The translations under genes and the position numbers were made by a program. A stretch of 64,000 nt of DNA from Desarmillaria ectypa (Eukaryota > Basidiomycota > Agaricomycetes > Agaricales > Physalacriaceae). How positions within the stretch are numbered: position 1 is the first letter of the stretch; each line of letters begins with the position of its first letter. Positions 1 to 13,400 of the stretch are shown here, piece after piece. Below the pieces are notes generated by a model. It did no database searches, was not told the origin of the DNA, and saw only the letters and a list, made by a program, of their open reading frames with translations. Location: contig JAUDYN010000011.1 of assembly GCA_030407005.1 (NCBI GenBank), forward strand, positions 486,501 to 550,500. The letters are read 5' to 3'.

Positions 1-1827
1 AAGTACGGTCCAAGGAATTGAATACGGAGCCGAGGCAGAGCTAAATGCAGAATGCAGATCAATATGATGACCTTGATTGTATTCGATTTATTACATCGTC
101 ACGGCCTAAATTGTGAAACCACCCCACCATGTGTAATGATGATGATGATGCGTGATGGGGGAGGAAATAGGAAACGAAATCAGTGGACCGTGATCCGCGA
201 CGGTTTCCTCCCTACGTACAGCTACAGTATCAGTTCTCAGCTGATGGAGCAAAATAACTGAGTTCACTCAAAGTTGAAATTTGGCGGCCCTGATAACCCT
301 GCCAGTGAGTTATAAGAATTGTGTGCTCGTCTTGGACGCATCAGTGGTGCTTGTTGCTTCAGTTCTGATCTTGAATTCCTATACCGTCAAGATGTTATGG
401 TCTCAGGATCTGCAGAGACCCATCTCGCTCTATCAGCTTTGAATCGCATTAGAAGTCATCACCTTGAACGACTCATGTTCCAATCGTGGCTCTTTACCTA
501 CAAACGCCTGCCTCTACCGTTCTGGTCCAAAGAAAGAAGAACAGCACTTGAAATTCGCATAGTTCACAGATCCCTACAGAAGGGAGGAAGGCACGCGATC
601 GCATCGAGGTCACTTTCCGGGAACCGTCGCAAAGGAGTACTCATCAGAGTCGGTCCTGGGCTCCACAAGTAGAGAAAGGGTCAATTATGACGGCTCTCAT
701 CGTTCGTCAGTTTTTGAGCCTCTGGTAGCGATACACAATATTCAGTAGTGACAGTTCTGTAGATGTCGTGTCCTTGTGCTCGTTTCGTCGTCGGTTCCGT
801 TTGACAATGTAGAACCACAGACCTTACTGTTTGTTATATGAACTCTCTTATGTCAAAAGATGCTCATCCAATACTGCGATAGGAGTGATGGTAATGTGCT
901 CGGACAGAGGCTGCAAGGGTACGGGACAAGTCACTTCGGAGCCTGAGATAGACCTAGTCGAATAGTCAAATCTAGTCATTCACTAATCGGCGAGAAAAGG
1001 GAAACTTGATCACCCTTGGTAGCAACGAACATCGTCGGTATGGTAGATAGCAGTGGTACCTGCATGAAAAACAGAGATGTCTCCAATTGGGGCAGCGGAT
1101 GCTTGAGATTCGTTGTGTTTGAAGCCTGAAGCCAGAACGAAGAGGAATAGCAGCCTCTTCAGCGATGATGGGTGGGTGGGGGACATGGCTGATATGATGA
1201 AACAAGAAGGGAGGCGGGTCTGGAGATGTCTTCGAAGCATGATGGATATATACCCAGAAGAACAATGGGCTGTTCTTTTTCAAGGCTGAAAACTCGTCTT
1301 TTCAAGACAAAGAAAGACAAAGACTGCAGGTTACAACGACCATTAGAAGTTCAACGTTACTGAACACACCAGGATGACTATAGACAGCAGCATTTTTTTT
1401 ATTTTCTGAGGTGACAGAGTGCGTGTCGATTGGAACGCGAAGTGGTAGTATCGCTGGCTACGCCATCAGTGGCAGCCAACAATCCGAGGTCCTGCAAGTC
1501 CCTTTTCTTCATGCTGCTCGATATGTAAAGGCTGTCGAAAATTTGAGCATCCGTCGTGCCCTGCAAGCTGTGGCGCATCCGCTAAAAACAAGAAATCCGG
1601 TCCAAATCTTCGCCGCGCCATGCCATGGTCTAGATCGAACACGGCAATCACCGGTGACGTCCTTGGCAACCCGGCCCGCAGCAACGATTTTCTGACCACC
1701 ATTTGGCATTTGATCCTTTACTTTGCTTCACCATAGCGTTCAGCTTTCACAAGTAAAACTTTCAACAGATGTAATGGTTCGATTATAATTTTTTTTCTGA
1801 TGGTAGGACCCATTCGGTATCACGAAA
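1..1827. other. Gene-poor left edge, no supported gene
   Basis: Open frames here (for example 319-672 plus, 1411-1695 plus, 1466-1709 minus) either start at a non-ATG codon or show no family resemblance, and none can be extended by convincing splice sites. A short ATG run (about 130-150) and a T-run at 1394 are the only compositional features. I see no tRNA or transposon ends. A small or decayed gene on the minus strand around 1450-1710 cannot be excluded. Confidence 0.4.
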
Positions 1828-3046
1828 ATGTTACGAACAGACGCCTCTAGTCGACAGTGCTCCGTAAGTTGCTTAAAATCTATGGACGTTGACTTCGTAG
1901 GCTAAAATCCTTTAGGTTTCTATACCCTGCATCCCGCCGGAGATTATTGATGAAATAATTGATTATCTGTGGAATGACAATCGCGCTCTTATTTCCTGCT
2001 CATCGGTCTGCCGCCTATTCTACCCTCGGACGCGGATGCACCTGTTTCGCACCATTGATATTCGACGCAGGAGTAATACCGCCACGCAGTTCGTCGATAT
2101 GACTAAAGCTTCCCCAAACTTACTATCATACGTCATGGACACAAGAATTCTCGGAACCACCGTTCATTCAATCCTCGCCCCTGTACTCCCGTTGATGATT
2201 AATTTGACTTCATTGAAGATACAATTCATCAAACTTGCAAAAATACGTGACCTTCACACTCACGTATTCCAACTTTTGGGGCTCAAGCAGTTCTCTCTGG
2301 ATGGTTTCTACTACGACAAAGAGGGACCACCTTTCAGTCCGCCACCTACGCAACGCGGACCAGCCCTTGAGAGGATGGATCTCGTAGTCGACGGGAATCT
2401 GCATTTACTTCCATCCTTCTTTCATGCGGGTCTGCGGTCGGTATACATCGACACCCTGCAGTACCTAGAGGTGGACAAACCTGCAGAGAAGGATTTGCGC
2501 GTTCTATCTGAACTCACACGCGTTGCAGGCTCGCTGAAGCATCTGCGACTGTTAGAGGTTCAGTGGGACGGTATGTGTGCGCTTCTCGTTCGGTTTAGTT
2601 TTGTGAACGCTAACGCGAATCCTCCATCGACAGTACGTCATTGGCCCGATCCTCCTACGCTTGTTTTAACCGGCTTGGAGACGCTGTCTATGGAAATGTG
2701 GTATAAAGACGATCTCGCAAGGATTGACCTGTGCCTTTTGAGATGGCTGATCAGTTCACTTTCTTCCATGGACGAAACTTTGTCACTCCAGTCCCTCGAG
2801 CTGAAGCTCAAATGCTGGGAAGACAGTGAGCTCCAGGAAGTGGATGAAATGTGGATATTGTGGATGCAATTGGATGGCATTTTAAGCCGCGCTAATCTTT
2901 CGCGATTGCGCCAGCTGAGGGTCAAGATATCGGGAGAGGAAACCACCGAAGAAGGGCTCCTCTACGCTCAGAGTTTGACCAATCATAGGTTTCTGTTGGC
3001 GCTGCAAAGAGGCATTCTCATGGTTTGCACAGATGACGAAGATTGA
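1828..3046 (+). CDS. F-box-like/LRR-type protein
   Basis: Three exons, 1828-1863, 1916-2570 and 2634-3046, give 367 aa. The first intron (52 nt) has a GTAAGT donor. The second (63 nt, in frame) starts GTATGT and carries a CTAAC branch-like site 20 nt before its CAG, so a reading without splicing would wrongly keep 21 residues. The N-terminus after exon 1 reads IPPEIIDEIIDYL followed by SVCRLFYPRTRMHLF, the F-box-like signature of Agaricomycete paralogue families. The rest is a Leu-rich, irregular repeat-like region without catalytic motifs. In this family the F-box would recruit Skp1 and the C-terminal part would bind a substrate; that role is inferred. It is related to, but clearly diverged from, the two F-box genes at 14.0 and 15.9 kb. 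Confidence 0.75.
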
Positions 3047-3248
3047 TATTGACCTTGTTCTGTAATGAGATGATCTGAATGCTTCGTTTCGCATCTCGAA
3101 GACCAAGGTTTTCTCGCGCATCCCCTTCGCTGGCCCTGGCGCCCGTAAAGCCATCTCCTCTCTGCAACAGCAAGTCCAGCCTTTGCACTAGAACGTGAGA
3201 TCTACTAGTAATCTACCAATCTTAATCCTACCCGAGTTCGCCACCATT

Positions 3249-3920
3249 ATGTCGCGCATTATCCGGTGTATGTTCAATCATTGTGTTCTTTAGCACTTGA
3301 TGAATCCCTTTTACGCAGATGCCAGCCTCGATTCTTCGGCAGATGGGTCACAGAATGTAAGTGAGAATCGGGTCAACAGCCTCTTGCCACACTGACAAGG
3401 GTATGTCACCATAAGTAGTCAAACTTAATGCATTGATGGTCCAATGACGCCAAAATGAAGGTTGCGTCTAGTTGTTTCGGTGCCAACTATCCCTTGACTG
3501 TCCGGATCGATGGTCCTGTCTATTGAACTGCTCTGAACCAGGACCTAGGCTCGCCAAGCCCAGCACTAAGTAAGCACGTTCGGAAAAGCTAAGTGTGAGT
3601 CGCCGGATCAATCGATCCGGCGTCACTTTGGCGGCGACAGCCGTATTCTTCGACCCTTTCTACCGCTTGATTCCTCACCGCTATCTACTACAACTACAGT
3701 CTTTTAGTACCACATCGATCTTCTTAATCATGCAGTCAAGTCCAGCGGAACCGCGGTTTCTCGAGGTGCTTCTGATTCCGACCTCTTTACACCGCCGCTA
3801 GACCGACTGCCGCACCCGCGAGTGATAGAGCCTAAGTTCGGATTCAGGAATGGGGTGCGGATCTCTAAAGCATGCCGTTCGGAGGAGGAGAGGAAGATAC
3901 TTAGGTTTGAGGGAAGTTGA
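3249..3920 (+). CDS. Small four-exon Ser-rich hypothetical protein
   Basis: No long ORF exists here, but four short pieces join in one frame: 3249-3267, 3319-3356, 3542-3569 and 3736-3920, giving 89 aa ending at TGA 3918-3920. Donors are GTATGT, GTAAGT and GTAAGC and all acceptors are CAG. The N-terminus starts MSRIIRYASLDSSADG, exon 3 encodes DLGSPSPAL, and the last exon carries SRGASDSDLFTPPLDRLPHP and a charged tail. Two introns (about 185 and 166 nt) are long for this genome. The last intron contains a perfect 20-base palindrome around 3603-3622. I recognise no family. The Ser/Pro and acidic composition suggests a disordered protein. The model rests only on splice signals and frame consistency. 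Confidence 0.4.
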
Positions 3921-5740
3921 TCTGCTTCTCTGTGAGTAGCAACTTCTTGTCTTCTCTGTACCTACACTGTTTCACCTTTCAGTGCGACCAACCGACGTTT
4001 GTCAGGTCAAGAATTAATTGATACTTACGACGACATGAAAGCGATCATCGAGGGACCAGTTTCTCGCATATTAAGGCCTCTTTTGTAGCGGAAATACATA
4101 TTCGCTCGAAAAGGAACATTGAATCGCTGTCCGTGAAAGATGGTACAGAGTTATCGCACTACTACTGTACGTGGGGGCACCGGCTTTCGCACGTTTCATA
4201 TTGAAGGATCTACTTGTTAGACTTCCGACATGCTACACTGAAGACCTATTTGCAGAGCAGTGGTCTGAATATCAATAGGGCTAGGCTACAAACTCCGTCC
4301 GCGATTCTGGTCCTGAGCAGCATTATGACAGCCTTTTGTCCGTTCAGACATAGGGAGATTGAACTCACTAGAGGAGGCTGGAGTTGACTCTATAGGTACT
4401 TACGTCACTATGCCATAGGCAAGTCCGTTATCTGCATATCATGAATGACTGACTTGATCAGTGATATGGCCCCCATTTTTGTTTTTATTGTGTCAGCCTT
4501 TTTTTAACGTGTAATGTCAAGTTGAAAGCTCCGCATGGATTTAACGGGGTCTTGGCGTGGTTCGGAATTCAAGTTCACTTTCATATTCGTTGTTCGCCAG
4601 TGACAGATAGGTGAGGTCGTTTTACTCTTCAACTCATCGTGTTGTTTTTATTCGTCTCGAACCGTCAGTGCAGCTGATCGAACGATGATCCGTACTTCCG
4701 AGCCTCAAGGCCTTCTCGGATCCTAAGTAATGTAAACATCTCTGTCTCTTCGCCCAAAGTTAATCTGTCGCAACTTATAAGTATGTGTCACCTTGTTTCC
4801 ATGACATGTAGAAGTACGGCATCTCGACGCGAAACGGACAGATTTCCTGGTCAAACTTTTGATTCTTGACACGCGAAGGAGTCTCGTTGAGTCATCCCTT
4901 TTTCGAGCTGAGGCAGGATGAGGCTCATTTGTTTGACAATTGGTAGCACTGGGTCATATCTCTCCCGTGATGCGTGATGCGTATGATGTCTAATCTACAC
5001 CTTCTCTTCGCCACCGTTGCCTATGACGCATCAAGATGCATGACCTGTGCGTGTCTCGTTTACATTCATTGTTAATTTTGCTTCCATTCGACCAAATCGG
5101 TTCCGCGCTGTCATGTATTTGATTATCATTATTGTCTAGTGCTCCGTTTTGTCCCCTCGTAGATTGAAAGCTTTACAGGTGAAGTGGAAATGACGCCGAT
5201 CCTTGATAGTTGTTACTGAACTTTGCACCCTCGTGTTAGGACGTCTGGGTTACTCATTGGTACGGAATATAGGCCTAATACGGGCATATCATAGCTGAAT
5301 CTCTATCCGGGCATCGGACGCTTCAAGGAATCCTCGTTGCACACACTTTACTGCTGCAATTTTTACAACCGCGAACATTACTTATTAGACCAGTCGGAGG
5401 TATCGCATTTTTGAACACGTTCGCTGCTTTTACGATGTCGATTTGCAAAATCCGGATCTTTAGCCTACTTGTAGGTTCTGGATTATAACATCTTTAAGGG
5501 TTGAAATTGAAAGTCATAGACGAAGGAGAGGTGCAGGTTTCTCTCATCCTGTTTATTAATCCCGCCCTTCCATCTTCCAAATAGCTTCCAGTTCTTTTCT
5601 CAAGCCGAAACCAAGGACGAATATCCTTTAAAATTGTGCACTTTCAGGCTGCTCAATAACAGTGTTCAATTCTAGAATCATCTACGGAATTCTATACTAT
5701 CGTAGAAGCAAAGAAGATTTCTAAATGATGATCAGAAGAT
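3921..5740. other. AT-rich gene-free stretch
   Basis: About 1.8 kb without any open frame of useful length on either strand. It contains short T-runs, a GATGCGTGATGCGTATGATG motif near 4970 and no recognisable coding, RNA or transposon signature. This may be spacer or fully decayed repeat. Confidence 0.5.
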
Positions 5741-5783
5741 AAACTAGAAAATTAGATTGATTGGCCACCTACGCGTCTGATAC
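5741..5783 (+). repeat. Dispersed short repeat, copy 1 (second copy at 27681)
   Basis: A stretch of about 30 bases beginning AAACTAGAAA and containing GATTGATTGGCCA matches 27681-27720 with two or three differences, followed by a looser match ending in CTGATAC. In both places it lies roughly 140-270 nt upstream of a start codon. It may be a MITE-like fragment or a shared promoter element. Confidence 0.5.
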
Positions 5784-5881
5784 ATTTTGCCGGTCCGTGT
5801 TTTTTTTTGTATGACTTCATTTCCATAATTAGGGGTGCCTCCCTTTCTTCTCGACACCCACCTCCACTGCCCCTTTCGCCC

Positions 5882-6468
5882 ATGGAACACGGCTTCGTCG
5901 ACGAACTACAGGAGGGACAGACTATCAATGTCCCTGAGCTTGAGGCCGGTGTCCTCTACGCGGTTCTCACTTTTCGGGGCGACTATACTTCCTGGGATTG
6001 GTCCTTTTTCGTACCAGACAGCACAGTGATGCCCATCGGCAAGTCGGGTGCGCTCTTTCATGTCGTCAATTACCCTGCGCAGGGCTCTACGGGCTCTCTG
6101 GAGAGGTGGGCATTCGAGATGGAGCCGAACAAGGATGTTAACACTTGGTCGGAGATAGTTGCGATCGTTCGACTAGGAGATCTGTCTGGGTTGGGCTGCT
6201 TCAAGGATGTAGTGCAGGAGCTCATCACAACATTCTCTACAGTCGATATAAACATAAACCCAGTGGAAATGAGCACGAGAAAGTGGTTTTTGGATGCTTT
6301 GTGGGTGTTGCATGACTGTGGATTCGTCACTTGCGACGATGCGTGGCTTTTGGAGAGGGAGCTCAAGAAATATGCGTTCGGTTCCATGGATACGTATTTG
6401 GAAGCAGGAGGTAAGTAAAAATTTATCAAGGGAATGATGTTATCATAACAGTGCCCACTACGTTTTAG
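5882..6468 (+). CDS. Uncharacterised 181-aa Agaricomycete protein
   Basis: Two exons, 5882-6410 and 6452-6468, with a 41-nt intron (GTAAGT...CAG); the tiny last exon adds five residues and a TAG. I chose the ATG at 5882 (MEHGFVDEL) because the frame upstream runs into low-complexity 5' sequence. The core contains LTFRGDYTSWDWSFFVPD, then a Gly-rich strand (IGKSGALFHVV) and a C-terminal helical region ending at KKYAFG. This pattern (VL..RG...WDWSF..PD....G..FH) resembles a family of short, intronless-core basidiomycete proteins of unknown function. No signal peptide or membrane segment is visible. Confidence 0.65.
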
Positions 6469-8103
6469 GTTGTAAGGTGTTTAAATCCGAGCATTGTTCG
6501 TAAGGACACGCGTGAAATTAGGTTCGAACTACGTCTTTCTAATTCCTGGTGAACGACCTGATCTGGCCTTTCCAGAGCATTAACAAATAAATGGGATGAA
6601 CCTGGGCTGGAGGTACAGCGGTCTGCCACGATCGCGTTTAACGAGTTACAAAGTCCGGACGAACCTGCGGGGCTAACGGGAACCACCAGGGCACGATCAT
6701 GTGTTGCCTCATTTATATAGTGTTCACATCCGGAACAAAATCGCTCAGGAACTAGGCCGAGAAAAGGAGAGGGATCGAAAACATGAAATCTCTACTTATT
6801 TATGAATGCTTTTTTCTTACTGATTGGGCAATTTATTCGTAGATTTCATATCCTTTGTATCTCATGCTTGCGGATATACAACGGGGGATTAACTGTCTAG
6901 ATCCCTATAACCTCAGGTTCATCCTGAATCTGAACGTCACATCTATCGATGCAATCGGCACCAGTCGAGAGATCGTCTACCTCTTTTAGAGTTTCCGTCT
7001 CTCGAGAAGTGCGACAAATTCTCCCTCTGGGGTAATGGCGATGCCTACTGAATCGTCTGAGAAAAAGTACTGATTCAACGGTTGCTTGTGATAATTATCA
7101 GTCGTCCCATTACCTCTTGAAACCTCGACCACTCGACATACACAGCCGCTAGGCCACTCTACCTCTGGCAGCCCGATAATATCGTCTATGTCACCGCTAC
7201 TGAGTGTTATAGGTCAAATTAAGCATTATACGCACCTTTATTAGTGCTAAAAATGCTTCCAGTATCTTCGTTCTTAGGACGGCTTGTACTCTATGATAAC
7301 AATCCTCAAAGTGACACGGTGGGCAGGCATCTCAACAACGTGGAATATCTACTGAACATATATGTTCCTGCCGACTTTCGGCAAGGCGCAGCGTCCCCTT
7401 CCCTTTTCATCCTCTTCTCTTTCGCCTTTGTCTATAGACGCGAAAACAGAGAAAATTGTTTATGTTTGAACTTTGAAAATTTGAACAGCTGCTGATGGGT
7501 ACAGCCCCTACGCCAGCAGATCTCAGAACGTGTCTTGAATGCTGCAATAATATTTCGATAGGCTGGGCAAGCGGCAAGAGTTTTCTTTATGGCCGCTAAT
7601 CACTTCATGCATCCTACATTCGTCGCGAAATAGGCGAATGTCGTTTAAGGAACATTTCGATTGCGCGTCAAGGATAAAATGGGATGGACTTCCGATATAT
7701 GTGTTCACCCTCACGTCCGTTGATTAAGTTCTAACCGGCGACAAAGGGCTTGGAAAGAACATTAGCTTGAATGACCCGAAATTGAACTGGAAGCGAATCA
7801 TTTGAAACATTACTGCATCGCTTTGTTCGGAATACAATACTTCATCAACCGATAACACATATTCTACAGGTATGATTTGCCATATCATCAATCGTAACTA
7901 TAGCTGGTAACGAAAATGAAATAGATGAAACCAGTACCTACAAACGTATGCGATGTCATAAGCCTTCATTTCATCGAGAATGGTGGCAGTGAGCCCCATT
8001 CTATTTCGCCACGAGAAAGGATGTAAGTTATATATGTACAGGTATTGACGGATCGAAATCAACATAGCGAGATAAGTATAAGACTACGCACTGCAGAGCG
8101 GAA
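6469..8103. other. Intergenic, no supported gene
   Basis: Scattered short frames (6465-6686 minus, 7244-7495 plus, 7523-7714 minus) have no splice-supported extensions or recognisable domains. The right part is the 3' flank of the minus-strand DUF2306 gene. Confidence 0.45.
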
Positions 8104-9599
8104 CTACTGAGGGAAGTAGCTGAGATCCATAGTTGAATCTAGCCTAGGTTCGAGGACAAACTCTCGGCGGACGTAGTTCGCGTCCTTGGTCATGTGAAGC
8201 TACAAGAAGGTATGAATTATCTGGCTTTGTACGTGGCGTGAAGGGAGAACGTACATATATTTCGCACATCGCGACATGCATTAATATTGCATACCATAGC
8301 GCCATGCCTTGCGTAACACGGATGGACGAGCCAAATTGCAAGGAGTCACCTTTCGCATTAGCGGCAACGGCAACGTAGGTCCTCGAGAGATCCACTCCGT
8401 CGGGGACGCAGGATGGATACCGTTGCGAGACCTCTGAAAGATCCGTTAGGACGGACAGAAGCTCGTCACAACGGAAGATCTGTAAGAATTTACAGAGCCC
8501 AGGTCAACGGGGTTTGCGAACTCGAAATGAAAGAAACATGATACGTACCGCATGGTAGGTACCGATGGCGGTCACAATAAGACGCGCGATTACAACTATA
8601 ATGCGAGTGGTGATCGCACAGCTAAAAATGACGACGCCACCTGATATTTTCAATTAAGTGCTAAAATATTAAGCATAAGATTCGAAGACTAGGTCACGTA
8701 CGAATCATCCAGCGGCGATGTTTTCGAGTATTGTTTTTGACATTAAAGAGCCCAGCAGAAAAACAGAAGACGATAGCTATTCCTAGCGTGTAGTAGGCAG
8801 ATTGTGCGTTTATCTCTCCTCCGAATGATCTATATCCAAGAATTGAACCGCAAACGTTGGCTGGAATCAAACAGAGGAGAACAAAGTATCCTGAAGGAAT
8901 GAGGTTAGTGTATCAAGGAAACGAAAGACGAGTGACAGATTCACCATTTATGCGATGGAACAATACCGTTCTCTACGACGAAGTCAATGCGTTTTAGGAA
9001 TACGATCAAGGGAGACTTACGCGTCGGATGGCAGGAATGAACTGAAGGAGGACGAACATGCCACCAACTATGATTCAATTAGCTAGTCGCCTTCAAGTTG
9101 CACATGCGTTGAATGGAGCTTACTGATGGAGAGGTATATATGTATCGGATAGGCGACCTTGAACCCGTTCTTGCTGAGCTCAAACCATTCACCTGGATAC
9201 TCAGTTATAGAATACAATACGCGGAAGGTCCAACCAAGAACAAACCCACCTGGGACTGTCAGTTTCTCCATCGTCTTCGTATTCATCATCGGGGCATGGA
9301 ACAAGCAATAGCCAAGAAGGGCACCTCCACAGATGAAATCTGTGGGATATCGCTCAGACGAACATTGCTTGCTTAGATGCTTGCGACGTACATAATAAAA
9401 GACTCAGCTGCTCCTTGAACCCCAGGATTCCACTGATGGTGCGATAAGCAGCACCGCCTGGTAAGTTTATTGGCTGCATCTGGGGCCTTGGTCTGAAGCG
9501 TTCAAACCACGAGTTTCGGGCGTAGAGAGGACGCCCTTTAGTATATGGAACCTCGCTGGTATTATAATCGTGCTGGGTCTGCGTCTCAGGCGTAGGCAT
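8104..9599 (-). CDS. DUF2306 family polytopic membrane protein
   Basis: Eight exons on the minus strand: 9599-9392, 9339-9124, 9067-9021, 8972-8945, 8890-8702, 8640-8549, 8479-8255 and 8199-8104. All have GT-AG borders and compatible phases, giving 366 aa. The start MPTPETQTQHDY leads into a cytosolic N-terminus rich in Arg/Pro. Later come hydrophobic helices and the family hallmark VLFHRINGYFVLLCLIPAN, then YYTLGIAIVFCFSAGLFN, RKHRRWMIRG and a further membrane segment. These are the conserved HR.NGY and RKHR.WM motifs of DUF2306 proteins, probable integral membrane proteins of unknown function that are expanded in fungi. The ORFs seen here in a simple translation are only single exons of this gene. 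Confidence 0.85.
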
Positions 9600-10427
9600 A
9601 GAGGAAAAATCAGAGAGAATCCAAGTCTCGACGAGCACTTTTTGAGTGCGCGCGCTTGTGAGATAGACGCAGAAGAAATGGAAGCACTGAAATTAAATTC
9701 GTCCTAGGCGGCGAGGTGTCTGGCAGTTCGGAAAATAAGGGCGGAATCCTAGTTTGGGGACGAGAACCGGTTCCCACAGTCATTGTTGAATAAGTCCACT
9801 TATACACCGAGCTTGACTCTTCGGGACCAGAATATAACGGTGAAAGGTCGGCTTGTACATTGCACAGATTGAGCAAATCCCAAAATTAGTTCCATTCGGG
9901 CGGGTGAAAGAAAAGTGCGTTCTTAAAACAGCTAGAGGAAAACAAGTCCAGCTTTTCCGAGTGAAGGCTTTGAGGAAGATGTTTTTTTTTTCCGACTGTC
10001 TAGGTTTTACAGAGTTGTCGTTAGAAGAAAAAGAAGAAAAAACAAAACTTCCGTCGGCAATCACCCTGATCGCCGTCAAGAAAGCATAATGTTTGGTCGT
10101 GTAATGCAGGGACCTGTCCGACTTTGAAACTCATCACGTCTATCTTCGTGATGTTACAGCGGCATAGCAACAGCTTGGACCGACTATCCAAGGTGCCACT
10201 GAAATTCCCTTCGAACTCTCTATCAGCGCAGCATGCTAGATCTGAACGGGCTTGGTGCCGAACTAATTTTATTTCCAACGAACTGGTTAGATCAGTTCGT
10301 TATCCCCGGGCTATCAACTTAGCATGCACGCAAACATGTTAAGATGTATTACTATTAGTACTGTCTTGTTTATTACCCTTGCAGTCGACTTTCGTCTCCC
10401 GTTATTGCCCCCACGCCTGCACCTGGC
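9600..10427. other. Divergent intergenic region
   Basis: Lies between the minus-strand DUF2306 gene and the plus-strand pseudokinase gene, so it should hold both promoters. A T-run (about 9981-9989) and a pyrimidine-rich tract (10360-10440) are visible. Overlapping short frames on both strands (9853-10089, 10021-10278) look non-coding. Confidence 0.45.
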
Positions 10428-13400
10428 ATGGATTCTCCCTCTGCTTCCTCTTCTGCGCTTGGCGTCAGCACGGTTGATGGAGAAGAGCTCGCGTATGACA
10501 AAGGCTTGCGTTTGGGGGGCGGGCGAACTGGCAGCGTTTTCCAAGGAAGTCTTAACAAAAATGTTGTTGCAGTCAAGGTCCTCAGTTCAGAAGCTTCGTC
10601 TGACGTGCGTATTATCTCCTTTATACCTTGAGATATGAATATCCATCTTCACTGCAGGCTTTCTTCGATCGCATTCATTCATGGAGAAGTTTAAACCATG
10701 CTAACATCTGCGAGGTTTATCGTGTACCCACCAACGAGGAAGATTCCCTCTATCTCGTTATGCAATGCCATGTCAACGGGAATAGTCGGCAATACTTGAC
10801 AAGAAACCCCAATGTTGATCGTGGAAAAATTGTACCTTCAATTTCTGTCTTCTAGAAGGTCCCTTACTTACGATATGTCAGATCCTTGAAACTGCCCTGG
10901 GCATGCAATATCTGCATTCGGTACGTGGCGTCACTTACGGCCCGGAAATGCCTTATTTTATATCTTTCCATAGTGTGATATCATTCATGGAGGTCTGAAG
11001 CCGACTAATATTCTCATCAAGGACAATGGAGAGGCGTGTATTTCTGACTGGGCTATGGTCGAAGTCGAGCCGAGCAGAAACAAGGAAGTGCACCGATACT
11101 TCAGTCCGGAAGCGTGGAAGGGAGTGAGTTAAGATTATTCGTCTGTTATCGTGATCTAATGGTATTTTCAGACCGTGTCACGACCTTCGGATGTGTTTTC
11201 ATTCGCTATGAGTGCATACGAGGTGCATCCGATACGTTATCTTATTGCCGTGTCTCACAGACTTTGTCAGTTATATACTCTCTCCCAACCATGGGGCGTA
11301 CTCTCCGAGAAGCAAATATATCAGTTGGTTGTAGCCGGAGATGCTCGACCCGACCGCCCAGATCCAACACGCGACGCACGCGTTGGACTGAACAACTATT
11401 TCTGGAATATCATAGAAGAATGCTGGCAAAGGGAGCCTCGCATGCGGCCAAGTTTCGACATTGTTGTGCGATTATGGAGAAGCCACGGTACAGACACTCC
11501 CCAAGAAGTGTTGGCTCTCAATGCCAAGACAATGCCTGCTGCTAGTAGGGGAAGATCTCTTTCCTTGAAGATGCAGCCGAACGCTCCGGATCCAGTGATG
11601 ACGTCTCTGACCGCCGAGTTTGGCCAATTATCTGCCCGGTCGACTAGCTTAGGCCGGAATTCCACTGTAGCTTCGATGCGTTCGTTCAAGTCTGGACCAC
11701 CAGCCTACGAGAAACCTCCAACAGTGTCACCAGCCTCACCTCTATCGCCTTTATCGAATTATTCACCTTTATCTTCTCAGATCTTTTCCCCGACCTTATC
11801 AAGCAGTACAGATACCTCCTCCCTGTCCACCCCAAGATCCCGCCCCATGGATGATCTACCACCCATCAGTCCAGTTTCCAGTACGCGCTCATCACTTGTT
11901 ATTCTATCTCCCGCGTCTAGACCAAAACCACATGCAGAACCGTTTCGGGTTAACTCACTCTCAAATAGTTCGGGTATGTGACGATCTTTTGATGGAGGAG
12001 TTAACAGTTTAACCTCTCGCTTAGACTACTCGCGACACTGGGATCCTACAAGTACTTTAGCGAGATCCTATACTCCACAGCTGTCTGCCTTTGCCGAAGC
12101 AGACGAGCATGTGGTTCGCAGCGAATCACCATCATTATGGGAGGCGAAACGTCGTGGGATGGGTGCAATAACACACCAACCTATTGCTACCACATGGGAT
12201 CGTCGATCGGGATTGTCTGTCGAGAGCGAAGGACTCTCTGGCACCGGGTCATCATCCAGCTTGTCCCGTATGTGTTTGTCTCCAAATGATGCCTATCGCT
12301 AAGACACGTCTCGTAGACCCTCCGAACGCCATTCTTCTAGTTGGCGCGCTGCAAGCGGAGGTGCAAAGTACTCGTAGACGGGCCTTTATTGACAACTGTC
12401 TTTCCAAGATTCAGTATGTCGCTACGCAATGCGACAAAGGAGCACAGAAACTTGTTACAGCTGGGACTGTTCCGGTATTGATACATCTGTTGAAGATTCG
12501 AGCAGCTGAGCCAGATGGCTTAGAGATTGTTTTAACAACACTTGGTCTCGTCGCGTATGTCTTATTGTTCGTTTCTTTGTTCGCTTCTCACTTATTCAAT
12601 TCATCCAGCCACGACACCATAAGCGCCAACACGATTTACCGGACCAATACCACTAGAACTCTGATTGAAATAGTCAAATCCTCAACTTCGGATCCCGTCA
12701 TTACCCTTGCTCTATGGTGCCTCAACCGTATCTGCCGAAATGCTGATGTCGCTGCTGGTCTCATCAAACAGAACCTTGTTAGCGTCATTCTTGAAAAAAC
12801 TCTGCACGGCAACCTTGCCTGCGCCCGTATGTCAGCGTGGTGCATTGGTATCCTCATCTATAACGATTCCATAGCCGATGTACTCAGCGAACTCGGCGTT
12901 ATACCGGAAATCGCTGCCTATCTTCGACAGGTATCGACCACGAACACCGTCGCTCCTGATGACATTTGCGCAGGACTCTATGCAGTCGCTCGAATCGCTC
13001 GTTCCATCAGGCTTTCGAAGGCCCTATACAAACAGGGATGCGTATCTCTGGTGTCCTTCCACTTGACGTCGTCGAATGACCCGTCGGTCCTTATGTGGGC
13101 TGCGCGTGCAGTAGGCTGCATGATGCGGCCAAACAGCGCTGACATGGCTAAGGTGCTCTTAGACGCCGACGTCGCGCGAGGCCTCTCCCGTTTGCCGAGC
13201 GTATTACCGCCGGAAGTTGTCGAGCCGTTAGGTTCGTTCGCTTTTGCTATCCAACGGTTTAGCTGCGCCGAATGGGGAGGTGGAACACGTAAGGCGCTTG
13301 TAGATGCCGGAGTTGTGGATGCGCTGTTGGCCGCGCTGAGAACGGTCGCCGACGAGCCCTACCCACAGATCCACATGCAGATGGCTTTGGCAGTGAGCTT

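Noticed and set aside
319..672. 117-codon open frame at the left edge
   Set aside because: Begins at TTG, has no family resemblance and no usable splice partners.
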